Below are positions 53,749 through 62,693 of a stretch of DNA of 64,000 nt, in pieces (position 1 is the first letter of the stretch; every line of letters starts with the position of its first letter). The DNA is from Nesterenkonia sedimenti (lineage in GTDB: Bacteria > Actinomycetota > Actinomycetes > Actinomycetales > Micrococcaceae). The stretch is taken from the NCBI RefSeq assembly GCF_012641515.1, contig NZ_JABAHY010000002.1:62001-126000 (forward strand). Reading direction: 5' to 3'. A model generated the notes under the pieces. The model had not been told where the DNA came from. It did no database searches and worked only from the letters and a program-made list of their open reading frames with translations. The position numbers and the translations under genes are program-made.

Positions 53749-53770
53749 AAGCAGACTAAGGAGAACCGCC

Positions 53771-53884
53771 ATGAAGGTTCAGCCGAGCGTCAAGCCGATC
53801 TGCTCCGACTGCAAGACCATCCGCCGCGGTGGTGTGGTCCGAGTGATCTGCAAGAACCCGCGCCACAAGCAGCGCCAGGGCTGA
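53771..53884 (+). CDS. rpmJ: 50S ribosomal protein L36 (zinc-binding form)
   Basis: This 37-residue protein reads [18 protein letters not shown], then [18 protein letters not shown]. Cys11, Cys14, Cys27 and His32 form the zinc site, so it is the C+ form of L36. It starts 22 bases after infA behind AAGGAG. Confidence 0.96.
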   Translation: MKVQPSVKPICSDCKTIRRGGVVRVICKNPRHKQRQG

Positions 53885-54098
53885 ACGCTTCCGCCCCAAT
53901 GAGGGCGGAGACGTGCCTGGCAAAGCTAACAGCTCAATACAGACAAGGCAGTGCAGCTCGCGAATGAGCTGGCGAGCATACCTCCGGTTGCCGAAGGCCG
54001 GAGACCCGACGATGGCACCTCCTCCGGTGCCAGGATCACAAGTCCCGTAGGGGCCGCACTGTCGAAGACCTTCGGAAGGACACAAGGAGGACTGCCAC
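53885..54098 (+). other. Structured leader before rpsM
   Basis: The 214 bases between rpmJ and rpsM can fold into successive hairpins: TCCGCCC/GGGCGGA near 53890-53910, CTCCGG (53982-53987) with CCGGAG (53998-54003), and TGGCACC (54013-54019) with GGTGCCA (54026-54032). No T-run follows them. In E. coli the equivalent leader is the S4 target site; here rpsD is not in the cluster. Confidence 0.5.
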
Positions 54099-54467
54099 AT
54101 GGCACGTCTGGCTGGAGTGGACATCCCCGATGCCAAGCGCACGGTGATCGCACTCACCTACATCTACGGCGTGGGCCGCACCCGCGCTGAGCAGGCCGTT
54201 GAGGCCACCGGTGTTGACCCCAACACCCGCGTGAAGGACCTGACTGACGAGCAGCTGGTCTCCCTGCGCGACTACATCGAAGGCAACTTCACCGTCGAGG
54301 GCGACCTCCGCCGTGAGGTTTCCGCCGACATCCGCCGCAAGGTCGAGATCGGCTCCTACCAGGGGCTGCGTCACCGCCGCGGCCTGCCCGTCCGCGGTCA
54401 GCGCACTAAGACCAATGCGCGTACCCGCAAGGGCCCGAAGAAGACCGTCGCAGGCAAGAAGAAGTAG
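54099..54467 (+). CDS. rpsM: 30S ribosomal protein S13
   Basis: The 122-residue protein ([51 protein letters not shown]) has the conserved C-terminal [34 protein letters not shown] that reaches toward the P-site tRNA. The ribosome binding site is AAGGAGG. It is followed by rpsK. Confidence 0.97.
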   Translation: MARLAGVDIPDAKRTVIALTYIYGVGRTRAEQAVEATGVDPNTRVKDLTDEQLVSLRDYIEGNFTVEGDLRREVSADIRRKVEIGSYQGLRHRRGLPVRGQRTKTNARTRKGPKKTVAGKKK

Positions 54468-54479
54468 TCAGGAGTACCA

Positions 54480-54881
54480 ATGCCCCCAAAGACTCGTACT
54501 GCGGCGCGCAAGCCCCGCCGCCGCGCATCAAAGAACATTACCCAGGGTCAGGCTCACATCAAGTCGACCTTCAACAACACCATCGTCTCGATCACCGACA
54601 CCACCGGTGCCGTGGTCTCCTGGGCCTCCTCCGGTGAGGTTGGCTTCAAGGGCTCCCGTAAGTCGACTCCCTTCGCCGCGCAGATGGCAGCCGAGCAGGC
54701 CGCCAAGCGTGCACAGGAGCACGGGATGAAGAAGGTCGATGTCTTCGTCAAGGGCCCCGGCTCCGGACGTGAGACCGCTATCCGCTCCCTGCAGGCAGCT
54801 GGCCTCGAGGTCGGCTCCATCCAGGACGTGACCCCCTCGGCACACAACGGCTGCCGTCCCCCGAAGCGCCGTCGCGTCTGA
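54480..54881 (+). CDS. rpsK: 30S ribosomal protein S11
   Basis: The 133-residue protein has [55 protein letters not shown] and ends [15 protein letters not shown], all typical of S11. In many bacteria rpsD follows; here the next gene is rpoA after 128 bases with no S4 remnant. Confidence 0.97.
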   Translation: MPPKTRTAARKPRRRASKNITQGQAHIKSTFNNTIVSITDTTGAVVSWASSGEVGFKGSRKSTPFAAQMAAEQAAKRAQEHGMKKVDVFVKGPGSGRETAIRSLQAAGLEVGSIQDVTPSAHNGCRPPKRRRV

Positions 54882-54919
54882 CGCGGCTTCTTACCCCAGC
54901 CCTGAATCCCGGCGGCGCA

Positions 54920-54941
54920 CGGCACCACACCTATGGTGCCG
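54920..54941 (+). other. Hairpin between rpsK and rpoA
   Basis: CGGCACCA (54920-54927) and TGGTGCCG (54934-54941) pair perfectly around a six-base loop, in the gap where rpsD stands in other bacteria. It lacks a T-run; it could be a processing or regulatory hairpin. Confidence 0.5.
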
Positions 54942-55009
54942 GCGTCGTCGGAAAGACCACTGAAAAAAGAATGCGTCATATAGCGGATGCACTCTGAAAG
55001 GAATCACCA

Positions 55010-56023
55010 GTGCTCATTGCACAGCGCCCCACGCTGACTGAAGAAGTCGTTGACGAGAACCGTTCCCGCTTCACCATCGAGCCCCTGGAGCCCGGCTTCG
55101 GCTACACTCTGGGCAACTCGCTGCGCCGGACCCTGCTGTCCTCCATCCCCGGTGCTGCTGTGACCAGCATCCGGATCGACGGCATCCAGCACGAGTTCAC
55201 CACCATCCCCGGTGCTAAGGAAGACGTCACCGAGCTGGTGCTCAACATCAAGAAGCTCTCCATCTCCTCCGAGCACGACGAGCCGGTTGTGGCTTACCTC
55301 CGCAAGGAGGGCCCCGGCCCGGTGACCGCCGCGGATATCACTCCGCCGGCCGGTGTCGAGTTCCACAACCCGGAGCTGGAGCTGCTGACCTTCAACGAGG
55401 ACGGCAAGCTGGATCTGGAGCTGACCATCGAGCGTGGCCGCGGCTACGTCTCGGCAGCCATGAACAAGGTTGAGGACGCGGAGATCGGCCGGATCCCCGT
55501 GGACTCCATCTACTCCCCGGTGCTGAAGGTCAGCTTCAAGGTCGAGGCCACTCGTGTTGAGCAGCGCACCGACTTCGACAAGCTGACCATCGATGTGGAG
55601 ACCAAGCCCTCGCTGTCCCCGCGGGATGCTCTGGCCTCGGCCGGTTCCACCCTGGTGGAGCTCTTCGGCCTGGCCAAGGAGCTGAACTTCTCCGCTGAGG
55701 GCATCGAGATCGGACCTTCCCCGACCGATGCAGCACTTGCCGCCGATATGGCCCTGCCGATTGAGGATCTGGAGCTCACCGTGCGCTCCTACAACTGCCT
55801 CAAGCGTGAAGGTATCCACACCATCGGTGAGCTCACCGCCCGCTCCGAGGCCGATCTCATGGACATCCGCAACTTCGGTGCCAAGTCCATCGACGAGGTC
55901 AAGGAGAAGCTGGTCGAGTACAACCTCCAGCTGAAGGACTCCCCGGAGGGCTTTGACCCGACGGCTGCCCGCTTCGCCGCTGAAGAGGACGAGTACGACG
56001 AGGACGCCCAGTTCTCCAACTGA
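55010..56023 (+). CDS. rpoA: DNA-directed RNA polymerase subunit alpha
   Basis: The 337-residue subunit begins with GTG ([57 protein letters not shown]). The N-terminal assembly domain is complete, and the C-terminal domain ([53 protein letters not shown]) keeps the residues that bind UP elements and activators. It ends in an acidic tail. The ribosome binding site is AAGGAA. Confidence 0.97.
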   Translation: MLIAQRPTLTEEVVDENRSRFTIEPLEPGFGYTLGNSLRRTLLSSIPGAAVTSIRIDGIQHEFTTIPGAKEDVTELVLNIKKLSISSEHDEPVVAYLRKEGPGPVTAADITPPAGVEFHNPELELLTFNEDGKLDLELTIERGRGYVSAAMNKVEDAEIGRIPVDSIYSPVLKVSFKVEATRVEQRTDFDKLTIDVETKPSLSPRDALASAGSTLVELFGLAKELNFSAEGIEIGPSPTDAALAADMALPIEDLELTVRSYNCLKREGIHTIGELTARSEADLMDIRNFGAKSIDEVKEKLVEYNLQLKDSPEGFDPTAARFAAEEDEYDEDAQFSN

Positions 56024-56091
56024 GCGCCTGACCTGAAGTCATTCGTGCTCGCCGACCAGATTGGTGAGCGCCATTCCAAGGAGTAACAGAC

Positions 56092-56685
56092 ATGCCTACC
56101 CCAACTAAGGGAAAGCGCCTGGGCGGCAGCCCGGCGCATGAGAAGCAGATGCTGGCCAACCTCTCGGCCAGCCTGTTCGAGCACCGCTCGATCACCACCA
56201 CACTGACCAAGGCCAAGCGGCTGCGCCCCTACGCCGAGAAGCTGATCACCAAAGCCAAGCGCGGTGACCTCGCTGCTCGCCGTGAGGTGGTCGCCAAGAT
56301 CAGCGCCAACAACGCCACCAACCAGGCTGTTGTGCACGAGCTGTTCACCGTGATCGCACCGGCTATGGCCGAGCGTGAGGGTGGCTACACCCGGATCACC
56401 AAGATCGGCAACCGTAAGGGCGACAACGCCCCGATGGCTGTTATCGAGCTGGTCATGGAGCCCGTCTCCCCGAAGCAGAAGGTCGTCCAGGACGCTGAGG
56501 CTGCAACTGCCGCCGCAGCACCGGTGGAGCCGGCTGAGGTTGAGGCCGAGGAGACCACTGAGGTCGAGGCTGAAGAGACCGAGGCTGCTGCTGAGGAGAC
56601 CGCCGAGGCCACTGAGGCTGAGGAGACCCCCGAGGCTGCGGAGGAAGAGGCGTCCGAGGAGTCTGAGGAGTCCGAAGAGAAGTAG
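56092..56685 (+). CDS. rplQ: 50S ribosomal protein L17 with long acidic tail
   Basis: The first 125 residues ([58 protein letters not shown] ... [15 protein letters not shown]) form normal L17. About 70 extra C-terminal residues are rich in Glu, Ala and Thr and end in Glu/Ser repeats, so total length is 197. Acidic L17 tails are common in actinobacteria, though this one is long. A strong terminator follows. Confidence 0.96.
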   Translation: MPTPTKGKRLGGSPAHEKQMLANLSASLFEHRSITTTLTKAKRLRPYAEKLITKAKRGDLAARREVVAKISANNATNQAVVHELFTVIAPAMAEREGGYTRITKIGNRKGDNAPMAVIELVMEPVSPKQKVVQDAEAATAAAAPVEPAEVEAEETTEVEAEETEAAAEETAEATEAEETPEAAEEEASEESEESEEK

Positions 56686-56703
56686 TTTCCTCTCGTCTTC
56701 GTT

Positions 56704-56740
56704 GATGATCCCCCGATCGCATTGCGGTCGGGGGATCATC
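56704..56740 (+). terminator. Rho-independent terminator after rplQ
   Basis: GATGATCCCCCGA (56704-56716) and TCGGGGGATCATC (56728-56740) are perfect 13-base arms; CGTTTAA follows. Confidence 0.85.
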
Positions 56741-56765
56741 CGTTTAACCACAATGGTTTCTGCGC

Positions 56766-56825
56766 TGAGACGGAAAGGGAGTCAGTTCTCCTATCAGGCC
56801 ATAGCTGACTCCCCGAACGTTTCAT
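56766..56825. repeat. 60-base imperfect inverted repeat, unit A
   Basis: The 5' arm (TGAGACGGAAAGGGAGTCAG, 56766-56785) pairs imperfectly with the 3' arm ending GAACGTTTCAT (56805-56825); the GGGAGTCAG/CTGACTCCC part is perfect. The loop is 19 bases. A second unit of the same length lies exactly 84 bases further on. Confidence 0.7.
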
Positions 56826-56849
56826 TTGGGGGATCTGTGTGGAGGGCGG

Positions 56850-56909
56850 TGAAACGGCGGGGGAGTGGGTGAATAGGCCGGCGGCGGCCTGACTCCCTGA
56901 ACGTTTCAT
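56850..56909. repeat. 60-base imperfect inverted repeat, unit B
   Basis: The 5' arm (TGAAACGGCGGGGGAGTGGG, 56850-56869) and the 3' arm (56889-56909, ending GAACGTTTCAT) have the same arrangement and loop length as unit A. The 3' arms of A and B agree at 20 of 21 positions; the loops differ. The unit ends 24 bases before the truA start. Confidence 0.7.
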
Positions 56910-56933
56910 ATTCGGTATCGATAGGGTTGGAGC

Positions 56934-57782
56934 ATGCCCAGAATCCGCCTCGACCTGGCCTATGACGGCAATGCCTATAAGGGATGGGCCCACCAGCCGG
57001 GACTGCAAACTGTCGAAGGTGTGCTCCGCGAGGCATTGGCCACCATCATCCGGCGGGAGGTCCCGGTCACCGTGGCCGGCCGTACCGATGCCGGGGTGCA
57101 CGCCCGCGGCCAGGTGGTCCACCTCGACCTCGAGGCTGAGGAGTTCGAGAATCTCGCCCGCGGCCGGGAGATTCAGCCCGCAGAGGCGATGACACGCAGA
57201 CTCAATGGTGTCCTCGGCAGGCAGGAGGGCGGCGTCGTCGTCTATTCAGCCCGTGAGGTGCCAGCAGAATTCGATGCACGGTTCTCGGCCCTGAGCCGCA
57301 CCTACACCTACCGAATTGCCGACCGGCGGGAACTCTGGGATCCGCTGCGTCGGTTCGATACCGCCTGGCTGCGCAGCGGTCTCGATGCCAAACTGATGGA
57401 CGCTGAGGCCACCAGTGTTCTGGGGCTGCATGACTTCGGCGGCTTCTGCCGTCCCAGGGAGCACTCCACGACCATTCGGGACCTGCTGAGTTTCAGCATC
57501 ACCCGAGGTGAGGATGAGGTGATCACCGCGCGGCTGACCGCTGATGCCTTCTGCCACCATATGGTCCGAGCCCTGATCGGCGCGGCGATCAGTGTGGGGG
57601 AGGGCCGGCGCGCCCCCGGCTGGCTGTTTGAACTGCTGCAGGATCCCGAATGGAATGAGCGGGTCCGCCTGGCCCCGCCCCAGGGACTGGTGCTGGAATC
57701 GGTGGACTACCCCGCCGATGACCTCCTGGCGGACCGCGCAGCCCAAACCCGAGCGCGGCGAGCGGATAAGCTGAACGAGTGA
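56934..57782 (+). CDS. truA: tRNA pseudouridine synthase A
   Basis: The 282-residue enzyme makes pseudouridine at positions 38-40 of tRNA anticodon stems. RIRLDLAYDGNAYKGWAHQPGLQTVEGVL and the catalytic Asp motif GRTDAGVHARGQVVHLDL are present, with SFCHHMVRALIGAAISVGEGRR-type sequence (here AFCHHMVRALIG) near the end. Its stop overlaps the methyltransferase start (GTGA), so the two are co-translated. Confidence 0.95.
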   Translation: MPRIRLDLAYDGNAYKGWAHQPGLQTVEGVLREALATIIRREVPVTVAGRTDAGVHARGQVVHLDLEAEEFENLARGREIQPAEAMTRRLNGVLGRQEGGVVVYSAREVPAEFDARFSALSRTYTYRIADRRELWDPLRRFDTAWLRSGLDAKLMDAEATSVLGLHDFGGFCRPREHSTTIRDLLSFSITRGEDEVITARLTADAFCHHMVRALIGAAISVGEGRRAPGWLFELLQDPEWNERVRLAPPQGLVLESVDYPADDLLADRAAQTRARRADKLNE

Positions 57783-58669
57783 GTCAGCAGCCCCTGTGGA
57801 GCCCAGATGCCCCGAACACCGTGATCCATGGGGACAATCTGCCTGTGCTCGAAAAGCTGCCCAGCAACAGCTTCCAGCTGATCTACATCGACCCCCCGTT
57901 CAACACCGGACGGACGATGACCCGCCAGACTGTGCGCACGGTCCGTACCGAGGGGGCCAGCAGGGTGGGCTTCAAAGGCCACACCTATGAGACCATCAAA
58001 GGCACCCTGAGCTCCTATGACGACGCCTTCGCCGACTACTGGGGGTTCCTGGAGCCCCGGCTGGAGGAGGCCTGGCGGCTGCTGACCGAGGAGGGCACCC
58101 TCTACCTCCACCTGGACTACCGGGAGGTCCACTACGCCAAAGTCCTGCTCGATGCGCTCTTCGGCCGGGACTGCTTCCTCAACGAGATCATCTGGGCCTA
58201 TGACTACGGGGCCCGCACCAATAAGCGCTGGCCGCCCAAGCACGACACCATCCTGGTCTATGTGAAGAACCCCGATAATTACCGGTTCAACAACGCCGAG
58301 GTCGATCGGGAGCCCTATATGGCCCCCGGGCTGGTCACCCCGGAGAAAGTCGCCCGCGGCAAACTGCCCACGGACGTCTGGTGGCACACGATTGTCGGCC
58401 CCACCTCCCGGGAGAAGACCGGCTACCCCACCCAGAAGCCCCTAGGGGTCATCCGCCGGATTGTGCAGGCATCCTCGGCCGAGGGGGACTGGGTGCTGGA
58501 CTTCTTCGCCGGCTCCGGAACGCTGGGGGCTGCCGCAGCCGAGACAGGGCGCCGGTACCTACTCATCGACCAGAATCCGGAGGCGCTGAAGACCATGCAG
58601 AAACGCTTTGCGACCACGACGACGCCCCCGCAGTTCCTACGCCCCAACGGCCAGTTGGCCCTATCATGA
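57779..58669 (+). CDS. Orphan DNA methyltransferase (amino-methyltransferase, DPPF type)
   Basis: The 296-residue protein has the catalytic motif DPPFNTG at residues 38-44 and the SAM-binding motif DFFAGSGT near residues 241-248, with YPTQKPLGVIRRIV before it. Motif IV before motif I is the beta-class order of N6-adenine/N4-cytosine methyltransferases, also seen in type III Mod subunits. It starts with GTG overlapping the truA stop. No restriction endonuclease, specificity subunit or Res gene lies nearby, so it appears to be a solitary methyltransferase with a housekeeping or epigenetic role. Target sequence is unknown. Confidence 0.9.
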   Translation: MSQQPLWSPDAPNTVIHGDNLPVLEKLPSNSFQLIYIDPPFNTGRTMTRQTVRTVRTEGASRVGFKGHTYETIKGTLSSYDDAFADYWGFLEPRLEEAWRLLTEEGTLYLHLDYREVHYAKVLLDALFGRDCFLNEIIWAYDYGARTNKRWPPKHDTILVYVKNPDNYRFNNAEVDREPYMAPGLVTPEKVARGKLPTDVWWHTIVGPTSREKTGYPTQKPLGVIRRIVQASSAEGDWVLDFFAGSGTLGAAAAETGRRYLLIDQNPEALKTMQKRFATTTTPPQFLRPNGQLALS

Positions 58670-58684
58670 ACAACCCGGTATAGT
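58655..58684 (+). promoter_or_regulatory. Probable rplM-rpsI promoter
   Basis: TTGGCC (58655-58660) and TATAGT (58679-58684) are 18 bases apart. The -35 is inside the end of the methyltransferase gene, and a leader of roughly 300 bases follows. Confidence 0.6.
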
Positions 58685-58689
58685 AGAAC

Positions 58690-58990
58690 GTTGTTGTGCG
58701 TGTCCAGTCCTGCCTGGATTCGTGTCGAGGCGGCTCAGTTGCATGGCCTTCAAGCCTCCACGAATGCGGTAAGGGACAACACGGGCCTCGAATCTCTCCG
58801 GCCCTCACCCGGGGAACGAGCAGCGCACTGAAACAAGCGAGGGCATCACAGCCACCGCGACCCGAAGGATGCAGCAGCAATCCGCTGCCGCATCTGAGAC
58901 CAAGTGCATCAGCGCTTGATGCCGCCGCGCATCTCACACGTGGCAGCACAGTGCTGAACCGTAGAAGACCGACCGTAAGGCAAAACCACC
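58690..58990 (+). other. Long structured leader of rplM
   Basis: This 321-base gap has no gene. It contains two neighbouring hairpins: GATGC-A-GCAGC (58868-58878) with GCTGC-C-GCATC (58884-58894), and GCATCA (58906-58911) with TGATGC (58917-58922). It may serve in autoregulation by L13 or S9, or in stability; no terminator is seen. Confidence 0.5.
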
Positions 58991-59434
58991 GTGCGTACGT
59001 ACACTCCTAAAGCAGGCGACGCCGACCCGCAGTGGCACATCATCGATGCCACTGACGTGGTCCTGGGCCGTCTCGCCTCCCACGCCGCCACCCTGCTGCG
59101 CGGCAAGCACAAGCCGACCTTTGCTCCTCACCAGGACATGGGCGACTTCGTGATCATCATCAACGCTGAGAAAGTCGCCGTCACCGGTGACAAGGCAGCC
59201 AAGAAGACCTACCACCGTCACTCCGGCTTCCCGGGCGGGCTGAAGTCCATCAGCTTCGAGCAGATGATCCAGCGTCACCCCACCCGAGCTGTGGAAGAGG
59301 CCGTCAAGGGCATGATTCCGCACACCAAGCTCGGCCGCGCTCAGCTGAAGAAGCTGCGCGTCTACGCAGGCAGCGAGCACCCGCACGCTGCCCAGCAGCC
59401 CAAGCCGTTTGAGATCAGCCAGGTCGCCCAGTAA
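58991..59434 (+). CDS. rplM: 50S ribosomal protein L13
   Basis: The 147-residue protein starts with GTG ([83 protein letters not shown]) and is standard L13, an early 50S assembly protein. It pairs with rpsI, 36 bases downstream, as in nearly all bacteria. Confidence 0.97.
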   Translation: MRTYTPKAGDADPQWHIIDATDVVLGRLASHAATLLRGKHKPTFAPHQDMGDFVIIINAEKVAVTGDKAAKKTYHRHSGFPGGLKSISFEQMIQRHPTRAVEEAVKGMIPHTKLGRAQLKKLRVYAGSEHPHAAQQPKPFEISQVAQ

Positions 59435-59470
59435 TCCGGGCCCGACTCTAGAGACTTAATTAGGAGAACC

Positions 59471-59968
59471 GTGGCTCAGAACACTGAAGAGCTTACTGAA
59501 ACCGAGGAGCTGTCCAGCTACACCTCGGAATCTGCCCCGACCACCACTGAGGAGCCCGCTGCAGAGCGTGCCCCGCTGACCGTTCCCGGTGCTGCCATCG
59601 GCCGTCGCAAGCGCGCCCGCGCCCGCGTCCGCCTGATCCCCGGTACCGGCAAGTGGACCATCAACGGCCGCAGCCTGGAGGACTACTTCCCCAATAAGCT
59701 GCACCAGCAGGAGGTCAACGACCCCTTCACCCTGCTGGGCCTGCAGGAAAGCTACGACGTCGTCGCACTGATCGACGGCGGCGGACCTTCCGGCCAGGCC
59801 GGTGCCCTGCGCCTGGGCATCTCCCGTGCCCTCAACGGCATCGACCGTGAGCACAACCGCCCGGCACTGAAGAAGGCAGGCTTCCTGACCCGCGACGCCC
59901 GTGCCGTGGAGCGCAAGAAGGCCGGCCTTAAGAAGGCCCGTAAGGCTCCGCAGTACTCCAAGCGTTAA
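59471..59968 (+). CDS. rpsI: 30S ribosomal protein S9 with N-terminal extension
   Basis: The 165-residue protein starts with GTG behind AGGAGA. The first 38 residues are a Thr/Glu/Ser-rich extension common in actinobacteria; the S9 body follows ([33 protein letters not shown] ... [18 protein letters not shown]), and its C-terminal Lys-Arg touches P-site tRNA. Confidence 0.97.
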   Translation: MAQNTEELTETEELSSYTSESAPTTTEEPAAERAPLTVPGAAIGRRKRARARVRLIPGTGKWTINGRSLEDYFPNKLHQQEVNDPFTLLGLQESYDVVALIDGGGPSGQAGALRLGISRALNGIDREHNRPALKKAGFLTRDARAVERKKAGLKKARKAPQYSKR

Positions 59969-60037
59969 TTTAGGCATTCCCGGCGCCCTGCTCGGCAGGC
60001 GCCCCGAAGCCATCAGGCTGGTCGACCAGCCGCTGAG

Positions 60038-60083
60038 AAGGCCCGTATCCACAGCCATTGTGCTGACAGGATGCGGGCCTTTT
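60038..60083 (+). terminator. Rho-independent terminator after rpsI
   Basis: AAGGCCCGTATCC (60038-60050) and GGATGCGGGCCTT (60069-60081) pair with one G-U and are followed by TTTT. Confidence 0.85.
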
Positions 60084-60334
60084 CGTGTCTAGACGGAGGT
60101 CTCAGAATGGTGACATTTCCGTCTCTTTTTAAGAACATTACCTATTTGGGCTCCGAACCCGTTCTACAGTGAGGGCGGTCCACAAAGGACCTCTAACTAC
60201 ATAGGCACTGTCTCGCACAGGGCCGGAATCACAGACAAGGAACGGTTATTGCGGTGGAACCACCCCGCCCGAGGTGTTGATCACAGCTTGATACCGAAAA
60301 TCCCCGTCAGGTCCTCCTGGCGGGGATTTTTCAT
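60084..60334 (+). promoter_or_regulatory. glmM leader with terminator (candidate attenuator)
   Basis: The 5' part of this 250-base region is AT-richer (60110-60150) and probably holds a promoter. Hairpins follow (GGTCC-ACAAA-GGACC near 60177-60191; GGC-A-CTGT-CTCGC-ACAG-G-GCC around 60203-60223), then GGTGGAACCACC at 60253-60264, then a strong terminator: AAAATCCCCGTCAGG (60297-60311) and CCTGGCGGGGATTTT (60316-60330) with four-base loop and trailing T. It ends 30 bases before glmM. As rpsI already has its own terminator, this second one most likely controls glmM itself. Confidence 0.6.
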
Positions 60335-60360
60335 CTGGGAGCGTTAGACTCACATCCAAT

Positions 60361-61713
60361 ATGACCAGATTGTTCGGAACTGATGGAGTACGTGGTCAGG
60401 CCAATGGGCTGCTGACCGCTGACCTGGCTCTTCGTCTCTCCCAGGCCGCCGCGGTGGTGCTGGGACATCGGCGTACCCCTGAGAACCGCAGGCCGGTTGC
60501 CGTCGTCGCCCGGGACCCCCGAGTCTCCGGAGAATTTCTCTCTGCCGCAGTGGAGGCCGGACTCGCCTCCTCAGGTGTGGATGTCATGGACGCCGGAGTA
60601 CTGCCCACTCCCGCAGCAGCATTCCTCGTGGCCGACTTCGACGCCGACTTCGGGGTCATGATCTCAGCCAGCCACAATCCGGCCCCCGACAACGGGATCA
60701 AATTCCTCGGCCGGGGCGGACATAAGCTCGACGACGCCGTCGAGGACGAGATCGAGGCCCAGATGGGCCAGGCCCCGCTGATGCCCCTGGGTGAGCAGGT
60801 GGGGCGGGTCAAACGCTTCTCAGACGCTGAAGACCGCTATGTGGTCCACCTCCTGCAGTCCCTGGGCGAGGTCACCCTCAAAGGCCTCAAGATCGTCATC
60901 GACTGCGCTCACGGTGCTGCAAGCGGCTGCTCCCCGGAGGCATTCGCCACCGCTGGCGCCGATGTGGTGGTCATCGGCGCCGACCCCGATGGACTCAATA
61001 TCAACCAGGACTATGGCTCCACCCACCTGGAGAACCTCCAGGAGGCTGTGGTGGCCCACGGGGCAGACTTCGGTATCGCCCACGATGGCGACGCCGACCG
61101 CTGCCTGGCGGTGGACCATACCGGAGCCGTCGTCGACGGCGACCAGATCATGGGCATCCTGGCCGTGGCCCTGCGGGATTCCGGGCAGCTGACCGATAAC
61201 ACCCTGGTCGTGACGGTGATGTCCAATCTGGGACTGAAACTGGGTATGGAAGCCGCCGGTATCTCCCTGGTGGAAACAGCAGTGGGGGACCGGTATGTGC
61301 TCGAAGGAATGCGCGCCGGCGGCTACTCCCTGGGCGGGGAACAGTCCGGACACGTGATCTTCGCCGACTACGCCACCACCGGCGATGGCGTGCTCACCGG
61401 TCTGCAGCTGGCAGCCCGGGTAGCAGCAACCGGAAAGAGCCTGCGCGAACTGGCCGATGCCGCCATGACCCGCCTGCCCCAGGTACTGATCAACGTCAAA
61501 GGCGTGGACAAAGCCAAGGTGAAGACCCACCAGGCAGTCCAGGATGCAGTGGCTGATGCCGAACTGCGCCTGGGCGACTCCGGACGCGTACTGCTGCGCC
61601 CCTCAGGCACTGAACCGGTGGTACGGGTGATGGTCGAGGCCACCACCGCGGAACTGGCCGAATCGGAGTCCCATGCCCTGGCGGATGTCGTCAAGGCCGA
61701 ACTGGCCCTGTGA
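60361..61713 (+). CDS. glmM: Phosphoglucosamine mutase
   Basis: The 450-residue enzyme converts glucosamine-6-phosphate to glucosamine-1-phosphate for peptidoglycan precursor synthesis. [13 protein letters not shown] starts the protein, the phosphoserine loop is [16 protein letters not shown], the metal loop is [12 protein letters not shown], and the sugar loop [10 protein letters not shown] and phosphate loop [12 protein letters not shown] follow. It follows rplM-rpsI as in other actinobacteria. No good ribosome binding site is visible just before the ATG. Confidence 0.96.
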   Translation: MTRLFGTDGVRGQANGLLTADLALRLSQAAAVVLGHRRTPENRRPVAVVARDPRVSGEFLSAAVEAGLASSGVDVMDAGVLPTPAAAFLVADFDADFGVMISASHNPAPDNGIKFLGRGGHKLDDAVEDEIEAQMGQAPLMPLGEQVGRVKRFSDAEDRYVVHLLQSLGEVTLKGLKIVIDCAHGAASGCSPEAFATAGADVVVIGADPDGLNINQDYGSTHLENLQEAVVAHGADFGIAHDGDADRCLAVDHTGAVVDGDQIMGILAVALRDSGQLTDNTLVVTVMSNLGLKLGMEAAGISLVETAVGDRYVLEGMRAGGYSLGGEQSGHVIFADYATTGDGVLTGLQLAARVAATGKSLRELADAAMTRLPQVLINVKGVDKAKVKTHQAVQDAVADAELRLGDSGRVLLRPSGTEPVVRVMVEATTAELAESESHALADVVKAELAL

Positions 61714-61717
61714 TCCC

Positions 61718-62551
61718 TCAGTCCAGGTAATCCGGGGCCGGGGGCTGATCCCAGTACTCCTCCAGGGTCAGGCCCTGCTCGGTGACCTCTACGGCGGTCT
61801 CGACACCCACATAGCGTAGGTGCCAGGGCTCGTACTGGAAGCCCACGATCTCTTCTGCGCCCTCGGGGTAGCGGATGATGAAGCCGAACTCGGGTGCGTT
61901 CTCCGCCACCCATTGGCCGGCCTCAGTCTCGCCGAAACAGGCCCGCAGATAACAGTCCCGGTCCTCGAGGTCGGCCACATCCACAGCGAGGCCAGTCTGA
62001 TGCTCGGAGTACCCTGGGCGGGCACTGAACCGATCAGCGGCCTCCTCGCCCTGATCGGCGACATACTGGTCATAGAGCGCCTGCTGGAACTCGAAGTCCC
62101 GGTAGGCAGTGGTGACCCATAGTTGGATCCCATCAGCCTCAGCGGCGGCGAATAGCTCTTCCAGGGTCTCAGCAGGTTCCTCACGAAGCTCAGGATCTCC
62201 GAACTCATTGGGCGCATCGGCGACGGCGAGGTCACTGGGTACAAAGTCGATGGGGTCTAGAGGATTGGCGCGGTTGACCAGCACATGGATGGACTCCGGA
62301 TCCCAGGAGGCCTCACTGGCCGGCTCAGCCTCAGACTCGGGGCTCTGCTCGGCCGTGCTCTTCGGCTCCTCAGAGTCCTCAGTTACCTCTGTATCGGCCT
62401 GCTCAGTGGAGTCCTCCGCAGTGGTCTCATCCTCAGCGGGGGAGTCAGCCTGACCCCCGGGGTCCTGGGTGTCACCCTCGGCGCAGCCTGCCAGCAGCAG
62501 CATTCCCATCGCAGTCGGTATGCAATATCGCGTCCCCACCCTCATTCGCAT
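61718..62551 (-). CDS. VanY-type D,D-carboxypeptidase lipoprotein (M15B)
   Basis: The 277-residue protein has a lipoprotein signal (LLLAGC, Cys23), an acidic Glu/Ser/Thr-rich linker (about residues 24-85) and a peptidase M15B domain with the zinc motifs SEHQTGLAVDVAD and EPWHLRYVG, plus TTAYRDFEFQQALYDQYV. Such enzymes trim the terminal D-Ala from peptidoglycan stem peptides. The long acidic linker would hold the enzyme out from the membrane. It converges with glmM. Confidence 0.9.
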   Translation of the reverse strand: MRMRVGTRYCIPTAMGMLLLAGCAEGDTQDPGGQADSPAEDETTAEDSTEQADTEVTEDSEEPKSTAEQSPESEAEPASEASWDPESIHVLVNRANPLDPIDFVPSDLAVADAPNEFGDPELREEPAETLEELFAAAEADGIQLWVTTAYRDFEFQQALYDQYVADQGEEAADRFSARPGYSEHQTGLAVDVADLEDRDCYLRACFGETEAGQWVAENAPEFGFIIRYPEGAEEIVGFQYEPWHLRYVGVETAVEVTEQGLTLEEYWDQPPAPDYLD

Positions 62552-62693
62552 AGCCCCAGGTTACCGGCAGGGGCACAATGCAGATTCCGCAGGCGCCTGT
62601 TCACTCTGCAGCACCGAATAGGCTCCTGCACTGCGAACACGGTCCTGCATAACCGGGCGGAATGAGGTCGACGACGGGGTAGGCTCAGCTGGG

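Noticed and set aside
54882-55009. Possible rpsD pseudogene between rpsK and rpoA
   Set aside because: The 128 bases contain no S4-like coding remnant in any frame, only a hairpin and the rpoA ribosome binding site.
56766-56909. CRISPR array or insertion-sequence ends
   Set aside because: Only two units occur, each an inverted repeat, with no regular spacers, cas genes, transposase or target duplication.
60253-60334. glmS-type ribozyme or a certain T-box call for the glmM leader
   Set aside because: No glmS ribozyme core is visible and the gene is glmM; for a T-box, stem I and a specifier were not found, so it is kept only as a candidate.
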